Source: Dyella sp. BiH032
Lineage (GTDB): Bacteria > Pseudomonadota > Gammaproteobacteria > Xanthomonadales > Rhodanobacteraceae
DNA: 64,000 nucleotides
Assembly: GCF_031954525.1 (NCBI RefSeq)
Contig: NZ_CP134867.1
Location: forward strand, 2,542,001 to 2,606,000
Reading direction: 5' to 3'
Shown here: piece after piece, positions 1 through 7,067 of the stretch
How the letters are laid out: each line of letters begins with the position of its first letter
Numbering within the stretch: the first letter of the stretch is position 1
Position numbers and translations under genes: made by a program
The notes under the pieces: model-generated
The model's input: only the letters and a program-made list of their open reading frames with translations
Database searches by the model: none
Told to the model about the DNA's origin: nothing

Positions 1-92
1 ATCGCCTACAGTGGACAGCGCACACGTGGCATGACGGTGCACTGATGCAGACCGAATGCCGCGTCCAGCGCAGCCGCAGGAGGAGCGCCACC

Positions 93-530
93 ATGCTCGC
101 CAAAGACATCGGCACCAGCCGGGTGATCCAGGCCGAGGCCTCGCAGAGCCTGCGCGAGGCGGCGCGCATCATGCATCGCCACCAGGTCGCCTGCCTGGTC
201 GTGGTGGGCGACAGCGGCGCACCGCTGGGCGTGGTCACCGAGCGCGACGTGATGACCGCGACGCTGGTGCTCGGCCGCGATCCGGACAGCGCCACGATCG
301 GCAGCGTGATGGCGCGGCCGCCGGTGATCTGCCGCGACGACAGTACGTTCACCGAGCTGATTGCAATCATGCGCGGCAGCGGCCTGCGGCGACTGCCGGT
401 GGTGGATGCGTCCGGCACGCTGGTCGCCATCGTCACCGCGGACGACGTGATCGCGGCGATGGCCGAACTGATGGAAAGCCTGGCGCGGGCGCTCATCGTC
501 GATCCGATGTTCGATCATGAACCGCGCTGA
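93..530 (+). CDS. CBS-domain pair protein
   Basis: Small cytosolic protein of 145 residues made almost entirely of two CBS motifs (about residues 5-60 and 70-125), the module that senses adenine nucleotides. Visible features are the repeated pattern ending in GVVTERD and AIVTADD. I chose ATG at 93 because a clear AGGAGG lies 8 bp upstream; an ATG at 45 in the same frame would add an unlike basic tail. Its end overlaps the next gene by 14 bp, so it looks like the first visible gene of a CBS / phosphorylase / PRPP-synthetase operon, perhaps as its nucleotide-sensing partner (inference). The promoter may lie before the window. Confidence 0.85.
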   Translation: MLAKDIGTSRVIQAEASQSLREAARIMHRHQVACLVVVGDSGAPLGVVTERDVMTATLVLGRDPDSATIGSVMARPPVICRDDSTFTELIAIMRGSGLRRLPVVDASGTLVAIVTADDVIAAMAELMESLARALIVDPMFDHEPR

Positions 531-2112
531 CGGGGCAGCCTCGATGGCGGAACACGGCGCCGTCTGTCCGTCGCTGGTGGAAACGCTGCCGGACATTCCC
601 CGCCCGGTGCTGCCTTACGAGCGCCTGCGCCGCATCGGCATCGATACCGGCGACGAATACGTCATCTACTTGCACGAAGATTCGCCGCTGTGTCGCGCCG
701 AGGGCTTCGGCGCGCACAGCCGCGTGCAGATCGCCATCGGGGAGCGGCAGCTGCTCGCGCGGCTCAACATGGTCCGCGGTGCCATGCTCACCGCGGAAGA
801 GGCCGGGCTCTCGGAGCCAGCCTGGCTGCGATTGAACCCGCAGCCGGGAGAGTCCGCGATGTTCGCGCACCCGGCCAGCATCGAATCGCTCGCGCTGGTG
901 CGGGGGAAGATCCATGGCCTGGCCCTGGACAGCGGCGCCTTTGCCGCGATCATGCGCGACGTGGTTGCGCGCCGCTATTCCGGCCTGGAACTGGCCGCGT
1001 TCGTCACCGCCTGCGCCAACGGCCATCTGTCGCTGCAGGAAATCAGCGCCCTGACCGGCGCCATGGTCGATACCGGCCTGCACCTGCACTGGCCGTACGA
1101 AGTAGTGGCGGACAAGCACTGCATCGGCGGCCTGGCCGGCAACCGCACCACGCCTATCGTGGTGGCTATTGCCGCCTCGCTGGGGCTGGCCATGCCCAAG
1201 ACCTCCTCGCGCGCGATCACCTCACCGGCCGGCACCGCCGACACCATGGAGATGCTCGCGCCGGTGGACCTGTCGCTGGAGCAGATGCGCCGCGTGGTGG
1301 AACGTGCCGGCGGCTGCGTCGCCTGGGGCGGCTCGATCGGGCTGAGTCCGGCCGACGACGTGATGATCCACGTCGAGCGCGCGCTGGACATCGACAGCGA
1401 AGGCCAGCTGGTGGCTTCCGTGTTGTCGAAGAAGATCGCCGCCGGCTCGACGCATGTATTGATCGACATTCCGGTCGGCCCGTCCGCCAAGGTGCGCAGC
1501 CAGGCCGAGGCCGATTCGCTGGCCGCCTGCCTGCAGCGCGTCGCCGCGGACTTCGGCATGCGCGTGCAATGCCTGGTTACCGACGGCAGCCAGCCGATCG
1601 GGCGCGGAGTCGGCCCGGCGCTCGAGGCACGTGACGTGCTGTCGGTGTTGCGCCGCGACGCCGACGCGCCGGCCGATCTGCGCGAACGCGCGCTGCTGCT
1701 GGTCACTTCGCTGTTGCAACTGATCGGCGTCACGCGGAACCGCGATAGCGCGCGCGCCATGGCGACGCAGGCGCTGGACAGCGGTGCGGCCTGGGTGCAG
1801 TTCCAGAAGATCTGCGAAGCGCAGGGCGGCATGCGCACACCGGGAAAGGCGGCGCAGCAATATCCCGTGCTCGCCTCGGTGGCCGGCCGCGTGGCGGCGA
1901 TCGACAACCGGCAGTTGTCGCGCGTGGCGAAGCTCGCCGGCGCGCCCATGGCGCCGCTGGCCGGCCTTGAATTGCACGTGCACCTGGGCGACTGCACCGA
2001 GGCCGGGCAGCCGATGTTCACCGTGCATGCACAGACCCGCGGCGAACTTGCCTACGCCATGGAATACGTCCAGCGCCATCCCTGCATCGTCACCCTGGCG
2101 GCCGGCGCATGA
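517..2112 (+). CDS. Thymidine/AMP phosphorylase family protein
   Basis: A 531-residue member of the nucleoside phosphorylase family that includes DeoA and archaeal AMP phosphorylase. The family splits a nucleoside or nucleotide with phosphate to give a base and a sugar phosphate. Phosphate and substrate motifs include DKHCIGGLAGN and the SRAITSPAGTADTMEML stretch. It is about 90 residues longer than bacterial DeoA and carries an extra N-terminal domain of the sort seen in archaeal NMP phosphorylases, so AMP or another NMP may be the substrate (inference). It overlaps the CBS gene by 14 bp and the next gene by 4 bp. No clear ribosome site precedes ATG 517; ATG 544 is possible. Confidence 0.82.
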   Translation: MNRADGAASMAEHGAVCPSLVETLPDIPRPVLPYERLRRIGIDTGDEYVIYLHEDSPLCRAEGFGAHSRVQIAIGERQLLARLNMVRGAMLTAEEAGLSEPAWLRLNPQPGESAMFAHPASIESLALVRGKIHGLALDSGAFAAIMRDVVARRYSGLELAAFVTACANGHLSLQEISALTGAMVDTGLHLHWPYEVVADKHCIGGLAGNRTTPIVVAIAASLGLAMPKTSSRAITSPAGTADTMEMLAPVDLSLEQMRRVVERAGGCVAWGGSIGLSPADDVMIHVERALDIDSEGQLVASVLSKKIAAGSTHVLIDIPVGPSAKVRSQAEADSLAACLQRVAADFGMRVQCLVTDGSQPIGRGVGPALEARDVLSVLRRDADAPADLRERALLLVTSLLQLIGVTRNRDSARAMATQALDSGAAWVQFQKICEAQGGMRTPGKAAQQYPVLASVAGRVAAIDNRQLSRVAKLAGAPMAPLAGLELHVHLGDCTEAGQPMFTVHAQTRGELAYAMEYVQRHPCIVTLAAGA

Positions 2113-2990
2113 CGCGTGCCTTCTACGCCTTGCCTGGCAACGAGGCGCTGGCCGAGGCGCTGGCACGCCGTCACGATGCGCCGCTCCTGGCGCTGGACGT
2201 GCACCGCTTTCCGGACGGCGAATCGCTGGTGCGGGTGGAGCCGCCCCCGGCGGAAGGCGAGGCCGTGCTGGTCTGTTCGCTGCACCAGCCGGATGAGAAG
2301 ACCGTGCCGCTGCTGATGGCCGCGGCCACGCTGCGCGAGCTCGGTGCCGCGCGAGTCGGACTGGTGGCGCCATACCTCGCCTACATGCGGCAGGACGCGC
2401 GCTTCCGGCCCGGCGAGGCGATCTCCTCGCGCATCTTCGGCCAGTTGCTGCAGGAACGTTTTGACTGGCTGGTCACCGTCGACCCACATCTCCATCGCAT
2501 CCACAGTCTGGCCGAGGCAGGCATGCCGCAGGGCAAGGTGGTGGCGGCGGCGCCGGCGCTGGCCGCGTGGCTGCGCGAGAACGTGGAGCGGCCGCTGCTG
2601 ATTGGCCCCGACGAAGAAAGCGCGCAGTGGGTCGAGCGCGTCGGCGCACTGGCCGCGGCGCCCGCCGTGGTCGCGACCAAGCAGCGCTTCGGCGACCGCG
2701 ACGTGCGCGTGCGCCTGCCCGATCTGTCGCTGTGGCGGCAGCGCCAGCCGGTGCTGGTGGACGACATCATTTCCAGCGGCCACACGCTGCTGGAAACCAT
2801 CGCGGGCATGCATGCGGCCGGGTGGGCGGCGCCGGTGTGCATGGCGGTGCACGGCCTGTTCGGCGGCGACGCGCTGGCGCGCCTGCGCGCGGCCGGCGTG
2901 CCTGACGTGGTCACCACCAACAGCGTGCCCGGCGAAACGGCGCGGATAGACCTGAGCGCGGACCTGGCGGCCGCGCTGCCGTCGCACTGA
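2109..2990 (+). CDS. Ribose-phosphate pyrophosphokinase-like protein
   Basis: A 293-residue PRPP-synthetase-like protein, somewhat shorter than the usual ~310-residue Prs. Visible motifs are FPDGE near residue 38, YMRQDARF with the nearby GEAISSR, VDPHLHR, and the PRPP loop VLVDDIISSGHT. The start overlaps the phosphorylase stop as ATGA, implying translational coupling. A phosphorylase giving a ribose phosphate directly beside a PRPP-forming enzyme suggests a nucleotide salvage shunt from base-sugar bonds to PRPP. The housekeeping Prs is probably elsewhere (inference). Confidence 0.82.
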   Translation: MTRAFYALPGNEALAEALARRHDAPLLALDVHRFPDGESLVRVEPPPAEGEAVLVCSLHQPDEKTVPLLMAAATLRELGAARVGLVAPYLAYMRQDARFRPGEAISSRIFGQLLQERFDWLVTVDPHLHRIHSLAEAGMPQGKVVAAAPALAAWLRENVERPLLIGPDEESAQWVERVGALAAAPAVVATKQRFGDRDVRVRLPDLSLWRQRQPVLVDDIISSGHTLLETIAGMHAAGWAAPVCMAVHGLFGGDALARLRAAGVPDVVTTNSVPGETARIDLSADLAAALPSH

Positions 2991-3023
2991 GGCGCTAAGT
3001 CGCCGCGCACGCCTGCCGCGGAT

Positions 3024-3491
3024 TCAGGAGGGTCCGTGCCTGAATTCCCGCGGGAAGGCCTCACGCAGGCGCTCGTTCAGTTCCTGCGTCGATGCCGAGA
3101 CCAGGTCGTGCTGGATCTCGCCGACCACGCGCCTGGACAGCGTCTCTGGCAGTTGCTCGCGCAGCACGCCGAGGAAGCGTGGCGGCGCTACCAGGATCAG
3201 GTGATCGTACTGTTTCCGCTCGGCGCCGCTCTCCAGTTCGTCCGCGACCGTGCGGGCGAACTGTTGTTCGGCCTTTTCGCGCACGGTGGTATGCGGCTGG
3301 ATGGCGTGGCGGTGCGACGAGCGGCTGTCCTGCGTGCGCGGCAGGCGATCGTTGAAGTCGTGGTCGGGCGTGACGGTGCGCCGGGCCGGGCTGCTGAAGC
3401 ACGCCACTTCGGCCATGCCGTCCTGCGCGGAGATTTCGAACAGCCGCGCCCGCGCGGCGTCGGTGATCAATACCCAGGTGCTGTGGGTCAT
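3024..3491 (-). CDS. Host-attachment / baeRF-like protein
   Basis: A 155-residue protein of the 'protein required for attachment to host cells' family, which is related to bacterial eRF1-like (baeRF) domains. It begins MTHSTWVLITDAARARLFE, typical of this family's first strand and helix, and contains HLILVAPPRFLGVLRE. Start 3491 was chosen over upstream in-frame codons because GGGAG lies just ahead and the extra residues are low-complexity. It is last of a minus-strand operon phasin - GNAT - this gene (47 bp gap), which begins at an FNR-type box at 4574-4587. The exact function is not established. Confidence 0.8.
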   Translation of the reverse strand: MTHSTWVLITDAARARLFEISAQDGMAEVACFSSPARRTVTPDHDFNDRLPRTQDSRSSHRHAIQPHTTVREKAEQQFARTVADELESGAERKQYDHLILVAPPRFLGVLREQLPETLSRRVVGEIQHDLVSASTQELNERLREAFPREFRHGPS

Positions 3492-3537
3492 GTGCGCTCT
3501 CCCAGGCGGTGGGCGCCGGGCGCCGCCGCCATGTGAT

Positions 3538-4101
3538 TCATTCCAGTTCGAGTTCGAAGGTGACCACAGCCGGGTCCTCCGGGTCGGGCCGGCTGCGGAA
3601 GCCGAGGTGTTCGGCCAGCCGGTGCGCGCCCGCACAGCGGACCGCATCCACGGCGTACATCCAGCGCACGCCCTGCGCGCGGGCGACGCCGATCAGGTGA
3701 CGCATCAGCAGGCGGCCGACGCCTTTGTTCTGCCAGGCGGGGTCCACCGTCACCGCGCAGTCGCAGCGCGAGCCGTCGTCGTGCAGGCGATAGCAGGCCA
3801 CGCCGATTTCGGTCTCCAGCGGTGGATCGCCAACCAGGGCGACCAGTGCGACCTCGCGTGGCACATCCAGCGAGGTCAACTCGCGCGCGGTCGCCGCGCC
3901 GCTTTCCTTCACCAGGCCAAGAAAGCGATACGACAGCGCCTCGCTGCTCAGCCGCGAAAGAAACGCCTGCTCGCGAGAGGCGTCCCTGGGCAGCTCCGGA
4001 CGGATGCGCACGACGGTACCGTCGCGCAGGTGCTCGACCAGGGTAGGCGGGTCGTCCGTGGTCGGGCGCGCGCCAGGGAATGAGGATGATGTCTGTGTCA
4101 T
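3538..4101 (-). CDS. GNAT-family N-acetyltransferase
   Basis: A 187-residue GNAT acetyltransferase, which transfers an acetyl group from acetyl-CoA to an amine; the acceptor is unknown. The acetyl-CoA-binding motif is VDPAWQNKGVGRLLMRHLI at about residues 120-138 (Q-x-x-G-V-G), followed by an aromatic-rich strand and HRLAEHLGF. GGGAGG precedes the ATG. It sits between the phasin (45 bp away) and the host-attachment gene. Similar GNATs occur in FNR/ANR-controlled stress clusters, so a role in low-oxygen protein acetylation is possible but not shown. Confidence 0.83.
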   Translation of the reverse strand: MTQTSSSFPGARPTTDDPPTLVEHLRDGTVVRIRPELPRDASREQAFLSRLSSEALSYRFLGLVKESGAATARELTSLDVPREVALVALVGDPPLETEIGVACYRLHDDGSRCDCAVTVDPAWQNKGVGRLLMRHLIGVARAQGVRWMYAVDAVRCAGAHRLAEHLGFRSRPDPEDPAVVTFELELE

Positions 4102-4146
4102 GGCCGCCTCCCGCTCGGGTCAGACGCGCCTGCCGATGGAGGCGGC

Positions 4147-4506
4147 TCAGCGTGGCGAGGGCGGGACGGCCAGTTTCTGTATCCGTTCGATGCCGTGCGT
4201 GGACAGCGAGCCGAGCAGGCCGAACAGCGTCTGACTTTCGCGCGCGTAGTCGCTGACCAGTGCGGCGAAGGCCTTGCTTTGCAGCGCGGCGATCTCCTCG
4301 GGGCGGCGGCAGTGCGCGAACTGGGTCAGCAGGTCCATGTCCTTCTCGAAGCGCTCGTTGAGGAAGCGCACGGTCTCGGCCTGCACCTTGCCGGCGTCCT
4401 GCAGCCAGGCGGCATAGGCCCCGGACATCGCGGTGAGCGATTGCCGGGCCAGTTCGGACATGGCCTGGATGTTGCCATTGGGCGCTGCGGCTTGCGATTT
4501 GGTCAT
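4147..4506 (-). CDS. Phasin-family protein
   Basis: A 119-residue, predominantly helical protein that resembles phasins, the amphipathic proteins that coat polyhydroxyalkanoate granules. The region around YAAWLQDAGKVQAETVRFL and RPEEIAALQSKAF matches the family pattern, in which a PEE-x-x-x-Q motif recurs. AGGA precedes the ATG. It is first of a three-gene operon. An FNR-type box at 4574-4587 with a TAGGTT -10-like hexamer 32 bp away (centre to centre) suggests low-oxygen induction. It fits with the FNR-boxed acetoacetyl-CoA reductase at 10,153. Confidence 0.8.
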   Translation of the reverse strand: MTKSQAAAPNGNIQAMSELARQSLTAMSGAYAAWLQDAGKVQAETVRFLNERFEKDMDLLTQFAHCRRPEEIAALQSKAFAALVSDYARESQTLFGLLGSLSTHGIERIQKLAVPPSPR

Positions 4507-4573
4507 GATGGCGGTCCTCGTGGGCGACAGGGTGGCGCGCGTTCCAACCTAGGCTCACGCGACGCGCGCCGTA

Positions 4574-4587
4574 TTGACGCGGATCAA
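4574..4587 (-). promoter_or_regulatory. FNR-type box (phasin operon)
   Basis: TTGACGCGGATCAA, matching TTGAY-N4-RTCAA. It lies 68 bp before the phasin ATG. On the minus strand TAGGTT at 4546-4551 is centred 32 bp from the box centre, close to class II FNR spacing. Confidence 0.75.
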
Positions 4588-4706
4588 GCGGAGCCGATGC
4601 GGCCGCGCACGCGCTTGCCTCGCACGTTGCGCGGCGCGCGCCCCAGCACGCGGTCGTAGCGGCGCATGAAACGCGCCAGCGAGATCCAGCCGTCAACCGT
4701 CTGACT
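4584..4706 (-). pseudogene. Possible AraC C-terminal remnant
   Basis: A reading frame ending at 4584 contains WISLARFMRRYDRVLGRAPR followed by a basic tail. This resembles the last helix-turn-helix of AraC/XylS regulators, where an F-x-R-x-F...G-x-x-P-x-x-R pattern ends the protein. No upstream AraC domain is present, so it would be a degraded fragment, or chance. It partly overlaps the metallothionein 3' end and the FNR box. Confidence 0.25.
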
Positions 4707-4881
4707 GCTCTTCGGGCCGGGCCTGCGGGCTGGTGCCGCAGGGCGGATGCCCGCATCCGCAGAGGGTTTCCGGAACATGGTTCGCCGCCGCCTTGCGGCA
4801 GTGCTCGCTGCAGAATTCGCCTTCGGAGGACACGGTGCATTTGCATGGCGCGTGCCCGCATTTGAAACCGTTCTCGGCCAT
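4693..4881 (-). CDS. Bacterial metallothionein
   Basis: A 62-residue cysteine-rich protein of the SmtA/BmtA metallothionein family, which binds zinc or other soft metals in the cytosol. Cysteines form the order KCGHAPCKC, FCSEHC and LCGCGHPPC, with accompanying histidines, as in the family. I place the start at 4881 because AGGGAG precedes it; an upstream in-frame start adds a basic stretch without family likeness. It lies 129 bp downstream of the RNR-like gene on the same strand and may be cotranscribed from that FNR-boxed promoter (inference). Confidence 0.85.
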   Translation of the reverse strand: MAENGFKCGHAPCKCTVSSEGEFCSEHCRKAAANHVPETLCGCGHPPCGTSPQARPEEQSDG

Positions 4882-5010
4882 GGCGTGGCTCCCTGAAAAG
4901 GAGGAGAAACCGTACTTTCGTCCCGGCGCCGTCCAGTGGCCGTGACCCGCGCGTGAGGGGCGCGGCAAGGCGGGAACGTTCAGCCGCCGCTTCGCCGCCC
5001 GGCGCGGCCT

Positions 5011-6042
5011 TCAGACGACGCCGAGCGCGGCGGCCGCCTTGACGGTCTCGGCCGTGGCGGGCGTGGCCAGCGGGTAGAGGATGGGGTTGTCGATCCACAT
5101 CTGCATGGCCGCGCGCAGCTCGATCTGGGCTTCGGACGACAGCGCGTCCAGTTCGCCGGTCAGCGTGCGCAACGCCTGGCGCGCATGGAGGCGCTGGGCC
5201 AGGGCTATGGCATAGCCGGGCGAACAGACCGAACGGGTGGCATCGGCACCCGAGATCGTGTGTGCGTAGCCCTGGGCCAGCAAGGGATCGATGGCGTCGG
5301 TCACGTTGTTCGCCAGCAGCGCGAGCCGCCGTTGCGAAGTGATGTCGGTGAGGCGCTGGTGGCGCAGGCCGTGGCGTTCGGCCTCGGCTTCGAGCTCGGG
5401 CGAGAGTTCGCGCAGCTTGTAATTGAGCGCGGGCACGTCCGGCAGAGCGAAGGCCGCGCCGCGCTCGCCCGCCAGCCGCACGCTGCCGCGCAGGCAGCCG
5501 CGCGCCAGGCTGCGCGCAATGTCGCGCGCGGCCGCGCGGCCCGGCGCACTGTCGTAAGGCAGGCGCAGCTCGGCGAGCGCGTCGGCCAGGCCGATGATGC
5601 CGATGCGCAGATGCGCGCCGGCGCGGCGCGTGCCGTTCGGGGCCATCTGCGCCGCGTCATCGAGCGCGCGCACCGCGAGTTCGGCGGTGTGCTCGAAGGC
5701 CTCGTGCCTGAAGGCGGCCTGCACGGTGAAAGGCGCCTGCACGAACACGGCCGCATTGAGCGATGCCGCCAGCCCGTCCGCGGGCCAGTCCGGCGAGTCC
5801 GTGCCGGCGGTGACGAGAAGGCGTTCGTCCAGCAGCAGCCGCCAGCCGAGGCAGGCATCCAGCAGCTGCTGTTCGAACCTTGCGTGCATGCCGTCCGGCT
5901 CGGCCGGCGAAAGCGCGCGTGCCACGCGTTGCCAGGTGTCGTTGATGGCCAGGTCGCGCAGCTGGCTGCCGTCGCGCCAGCGGAACCAGGCGTCCCAGGC
6001 TTCGACAGCGACGATGTCATGAAAGGGCGATAGATGGCGCAT
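5011..6042 (-). CDS. Ribonucleotide-reductase-like protein, truncated
   Basis: A 343-residue protein with partial likeness to the large (alpha) subunit of ribonucleotide reductase: LRIGIIGLADALAELRLPYDS near residue 145 recalls the G-x-x-G-x-x-D...PY(D)S stretch of NrdA/NrdJ. It is less than half the length of a catalytic alpha chain and I do not see the full set of active-site cysteines, so it is probably not an active reductase by itself. An FNR-type box (6099-6112) and CATACT -10-like hexamer lie directly upstream, so it may act, or have regulatory value, at low oxygen. The family call is tentative. Confidence 0.55.
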   Translation of the reverse strand: MRHLSPFHDIVAVEAWDAWFRWRDGSQLRDLAINDTWQRVARALSPAEPDGMHARFEQQLLDACLGWRLLLDERLLVTAGTDSPDWPADGLAASLNAAVFVQAPFTVQAAFRHEAFEHTAELAVRALDDAAQMAPNGTRRAGAHLRIGIIGLADALAELRLPYDSAPGRAAARDIARSLARGCLRGSVRLAGERGAAFALPDVPALNYKLRELSPELEAEAERHGLRHQRLTDITSQRRLALLANNVTDAIDPLLAQGYAHTISGADATRSVCSPGYAIALAQRLHARQALRTLTGELDALSSEAQIELRAAMQMWIDNPILYPLATPATAETVKAAAALGVV

Positions 6043-6098
6043 GTTCGGCGGTGCGGGAAGTTGCGGTGCCGAGTATGCGCATCCGCCGCTGCGTCGAA

Positions 6099-6112
6099 TT
6101 GAGCCACATCAA
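6099..6112 (-). promoter_or_regulatory. FNR-type box (RNR-like gene / fnr intergenic)
   Basis: TTGAGCCACATCAA, one base off the TTGAY-N4-RTCAA pattern. On the minus strand CATACT (6072-6077) is centred 31 bp away, the class II spacing, so it most likely activates the RNR-like gene. It could also affect the divergent regulator gene, which starts 128 bp away. Confidence 0.72.
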
Positions 6113-6240
6113 CACGGGCGGTGTCGCTCTCCGTTACGCACTGTTACAAACCGTTGCCGTGCTGACGTCGCCCTGTGACAGAGCGCGTCTAAGGTCTTCC
6201 CCATGGCCGGAGACGCCATCCACCAACGGGGATCACGATC

Positions 6241-6960
6241 ATGAGCACGCAAGCCGAAACCGTCGCCGCCGCGGACACGAACCTGCCGCGTGCCGCGCAC
6301 GAAGCCGCCTTCGCGGGCCTGGACATCGAACAGCTGCGCAAATACGTCCAGGTGACCCGGCACAAAGTCGTTGCGGGCCAGTCGCTGTATCACGCCGGCC
6401 AGCCGTTCACCGCGCTGTACTTCGTCCAGTCCGGCTGCCTCAAGACGGTGGAGCTGGCCGAGGACGGCCGCGACCAGGTCACCGGGTTCCGCATGCGCGG
6501 CGACTTCCTCGGCGTGGAATCGATCGGCCTGAAGCAGCACGCGTGCAGCGCCGTCGCGCTGGAGTCGGGCGAGGTGTGGGAGCTGCCGTACCCGGCCATG
6601 CTCGCCGCCTGCCGCGACATGCCCGAACTGCAGGCCCGCCTCACCGCGGCGCTCGCCGAAGAAATCCGCAACGACCACGCCTGGATGCTGGCCATCGGCA
6701 CGCTCAACGCTGAGCAGCGCGTGGCCAGCTTCCTGGTCGACGTGGCCCGCCGTTACGCCCGCATGGGTTATAGCGCGCGCCATTTCATCCTGCGCATGCG
6801 CCGCACCGACATGGCCAATTTCCTCGCGCTCAAGCACGAGACGGTCAGCCGCGTCATGTCGCGCCTGGACGAGCTGCGCCTGATCGAAGTGGAACGCCGC
6901 GAAGTGCGCGTGCTGAACGATGCAGGGCTGCGCCAGCTCGCTGGCATGCGCGCCTGCTGA
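6241..6960 (+). CDS. Crp/Fnr-family regulator without Fe-S cysteines
   Basis: A 239-residue Crp/Fnr regulator: cyclic-nucleotide-binding-like beta barrel (about 30-140), dimer helix, and winged helix-turn-helix (about 160-235). The recognition helix reads ALKHETVSRVMSRL, with E200, S203 and R204 matching the FNR residues that read TTGAT half-sites. Its cysteines are only C66, C102, C124 and C239: the N-terminal cysteine cluster of FNR is absent and the position of the fourth ligand is W113 (EVWELP). So it should bind FNR-type boxes but sense something other than oxygen through a 4Fe-4S cluster. It is the likely regulator of the nine boxes in this region (inference). Confidence 0.88.
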   Translation: MSTQAETVAAADTNLPRAAHEAAFAGLDIEQLRKYVQVTRHKVVAGQSLYHAGQPFTALYFVQSGCLKTVELAEDGRDQVTGFRMRGDFLGVESIGLKQHACSAVALESGEVWELPYPAMLAACRDMPELQARLTAALAEEIRNDHAWMLAIGTLNAEQRVASFLVDVARRYARMGYSARHFILRMRRTDMANFLALKHETVSRVMSRLDELRLIEVERREVRVLNDAGLRQLAGMRAC

Positions 6961-6968
6961 ACCGGCCG

Positions 6969-7057
6969 AGGAGCGAGCCGCGAGGGTGCCGCGTTGGGGC
7001 CGGCGTCCGTCTGGGGCCTGATGGACGTGGGTAACGGCACCCTCGCTGGTCGCTCCT
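6969..7057. terminator. Long inverted repeat between convergent genes
   Basis: Arms 6969-6991 and 7035-7057 are complementary at 21 of 23 positions, with a 43-base loop. It sits between the convergent regulator and histidine-kinase genes and extends just to the kinase stop. It may act as a two-way terminator; no U-tract is seen. Confidence 0.5.
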
Positions 7058-7067
7058 TGGAAAGCGA

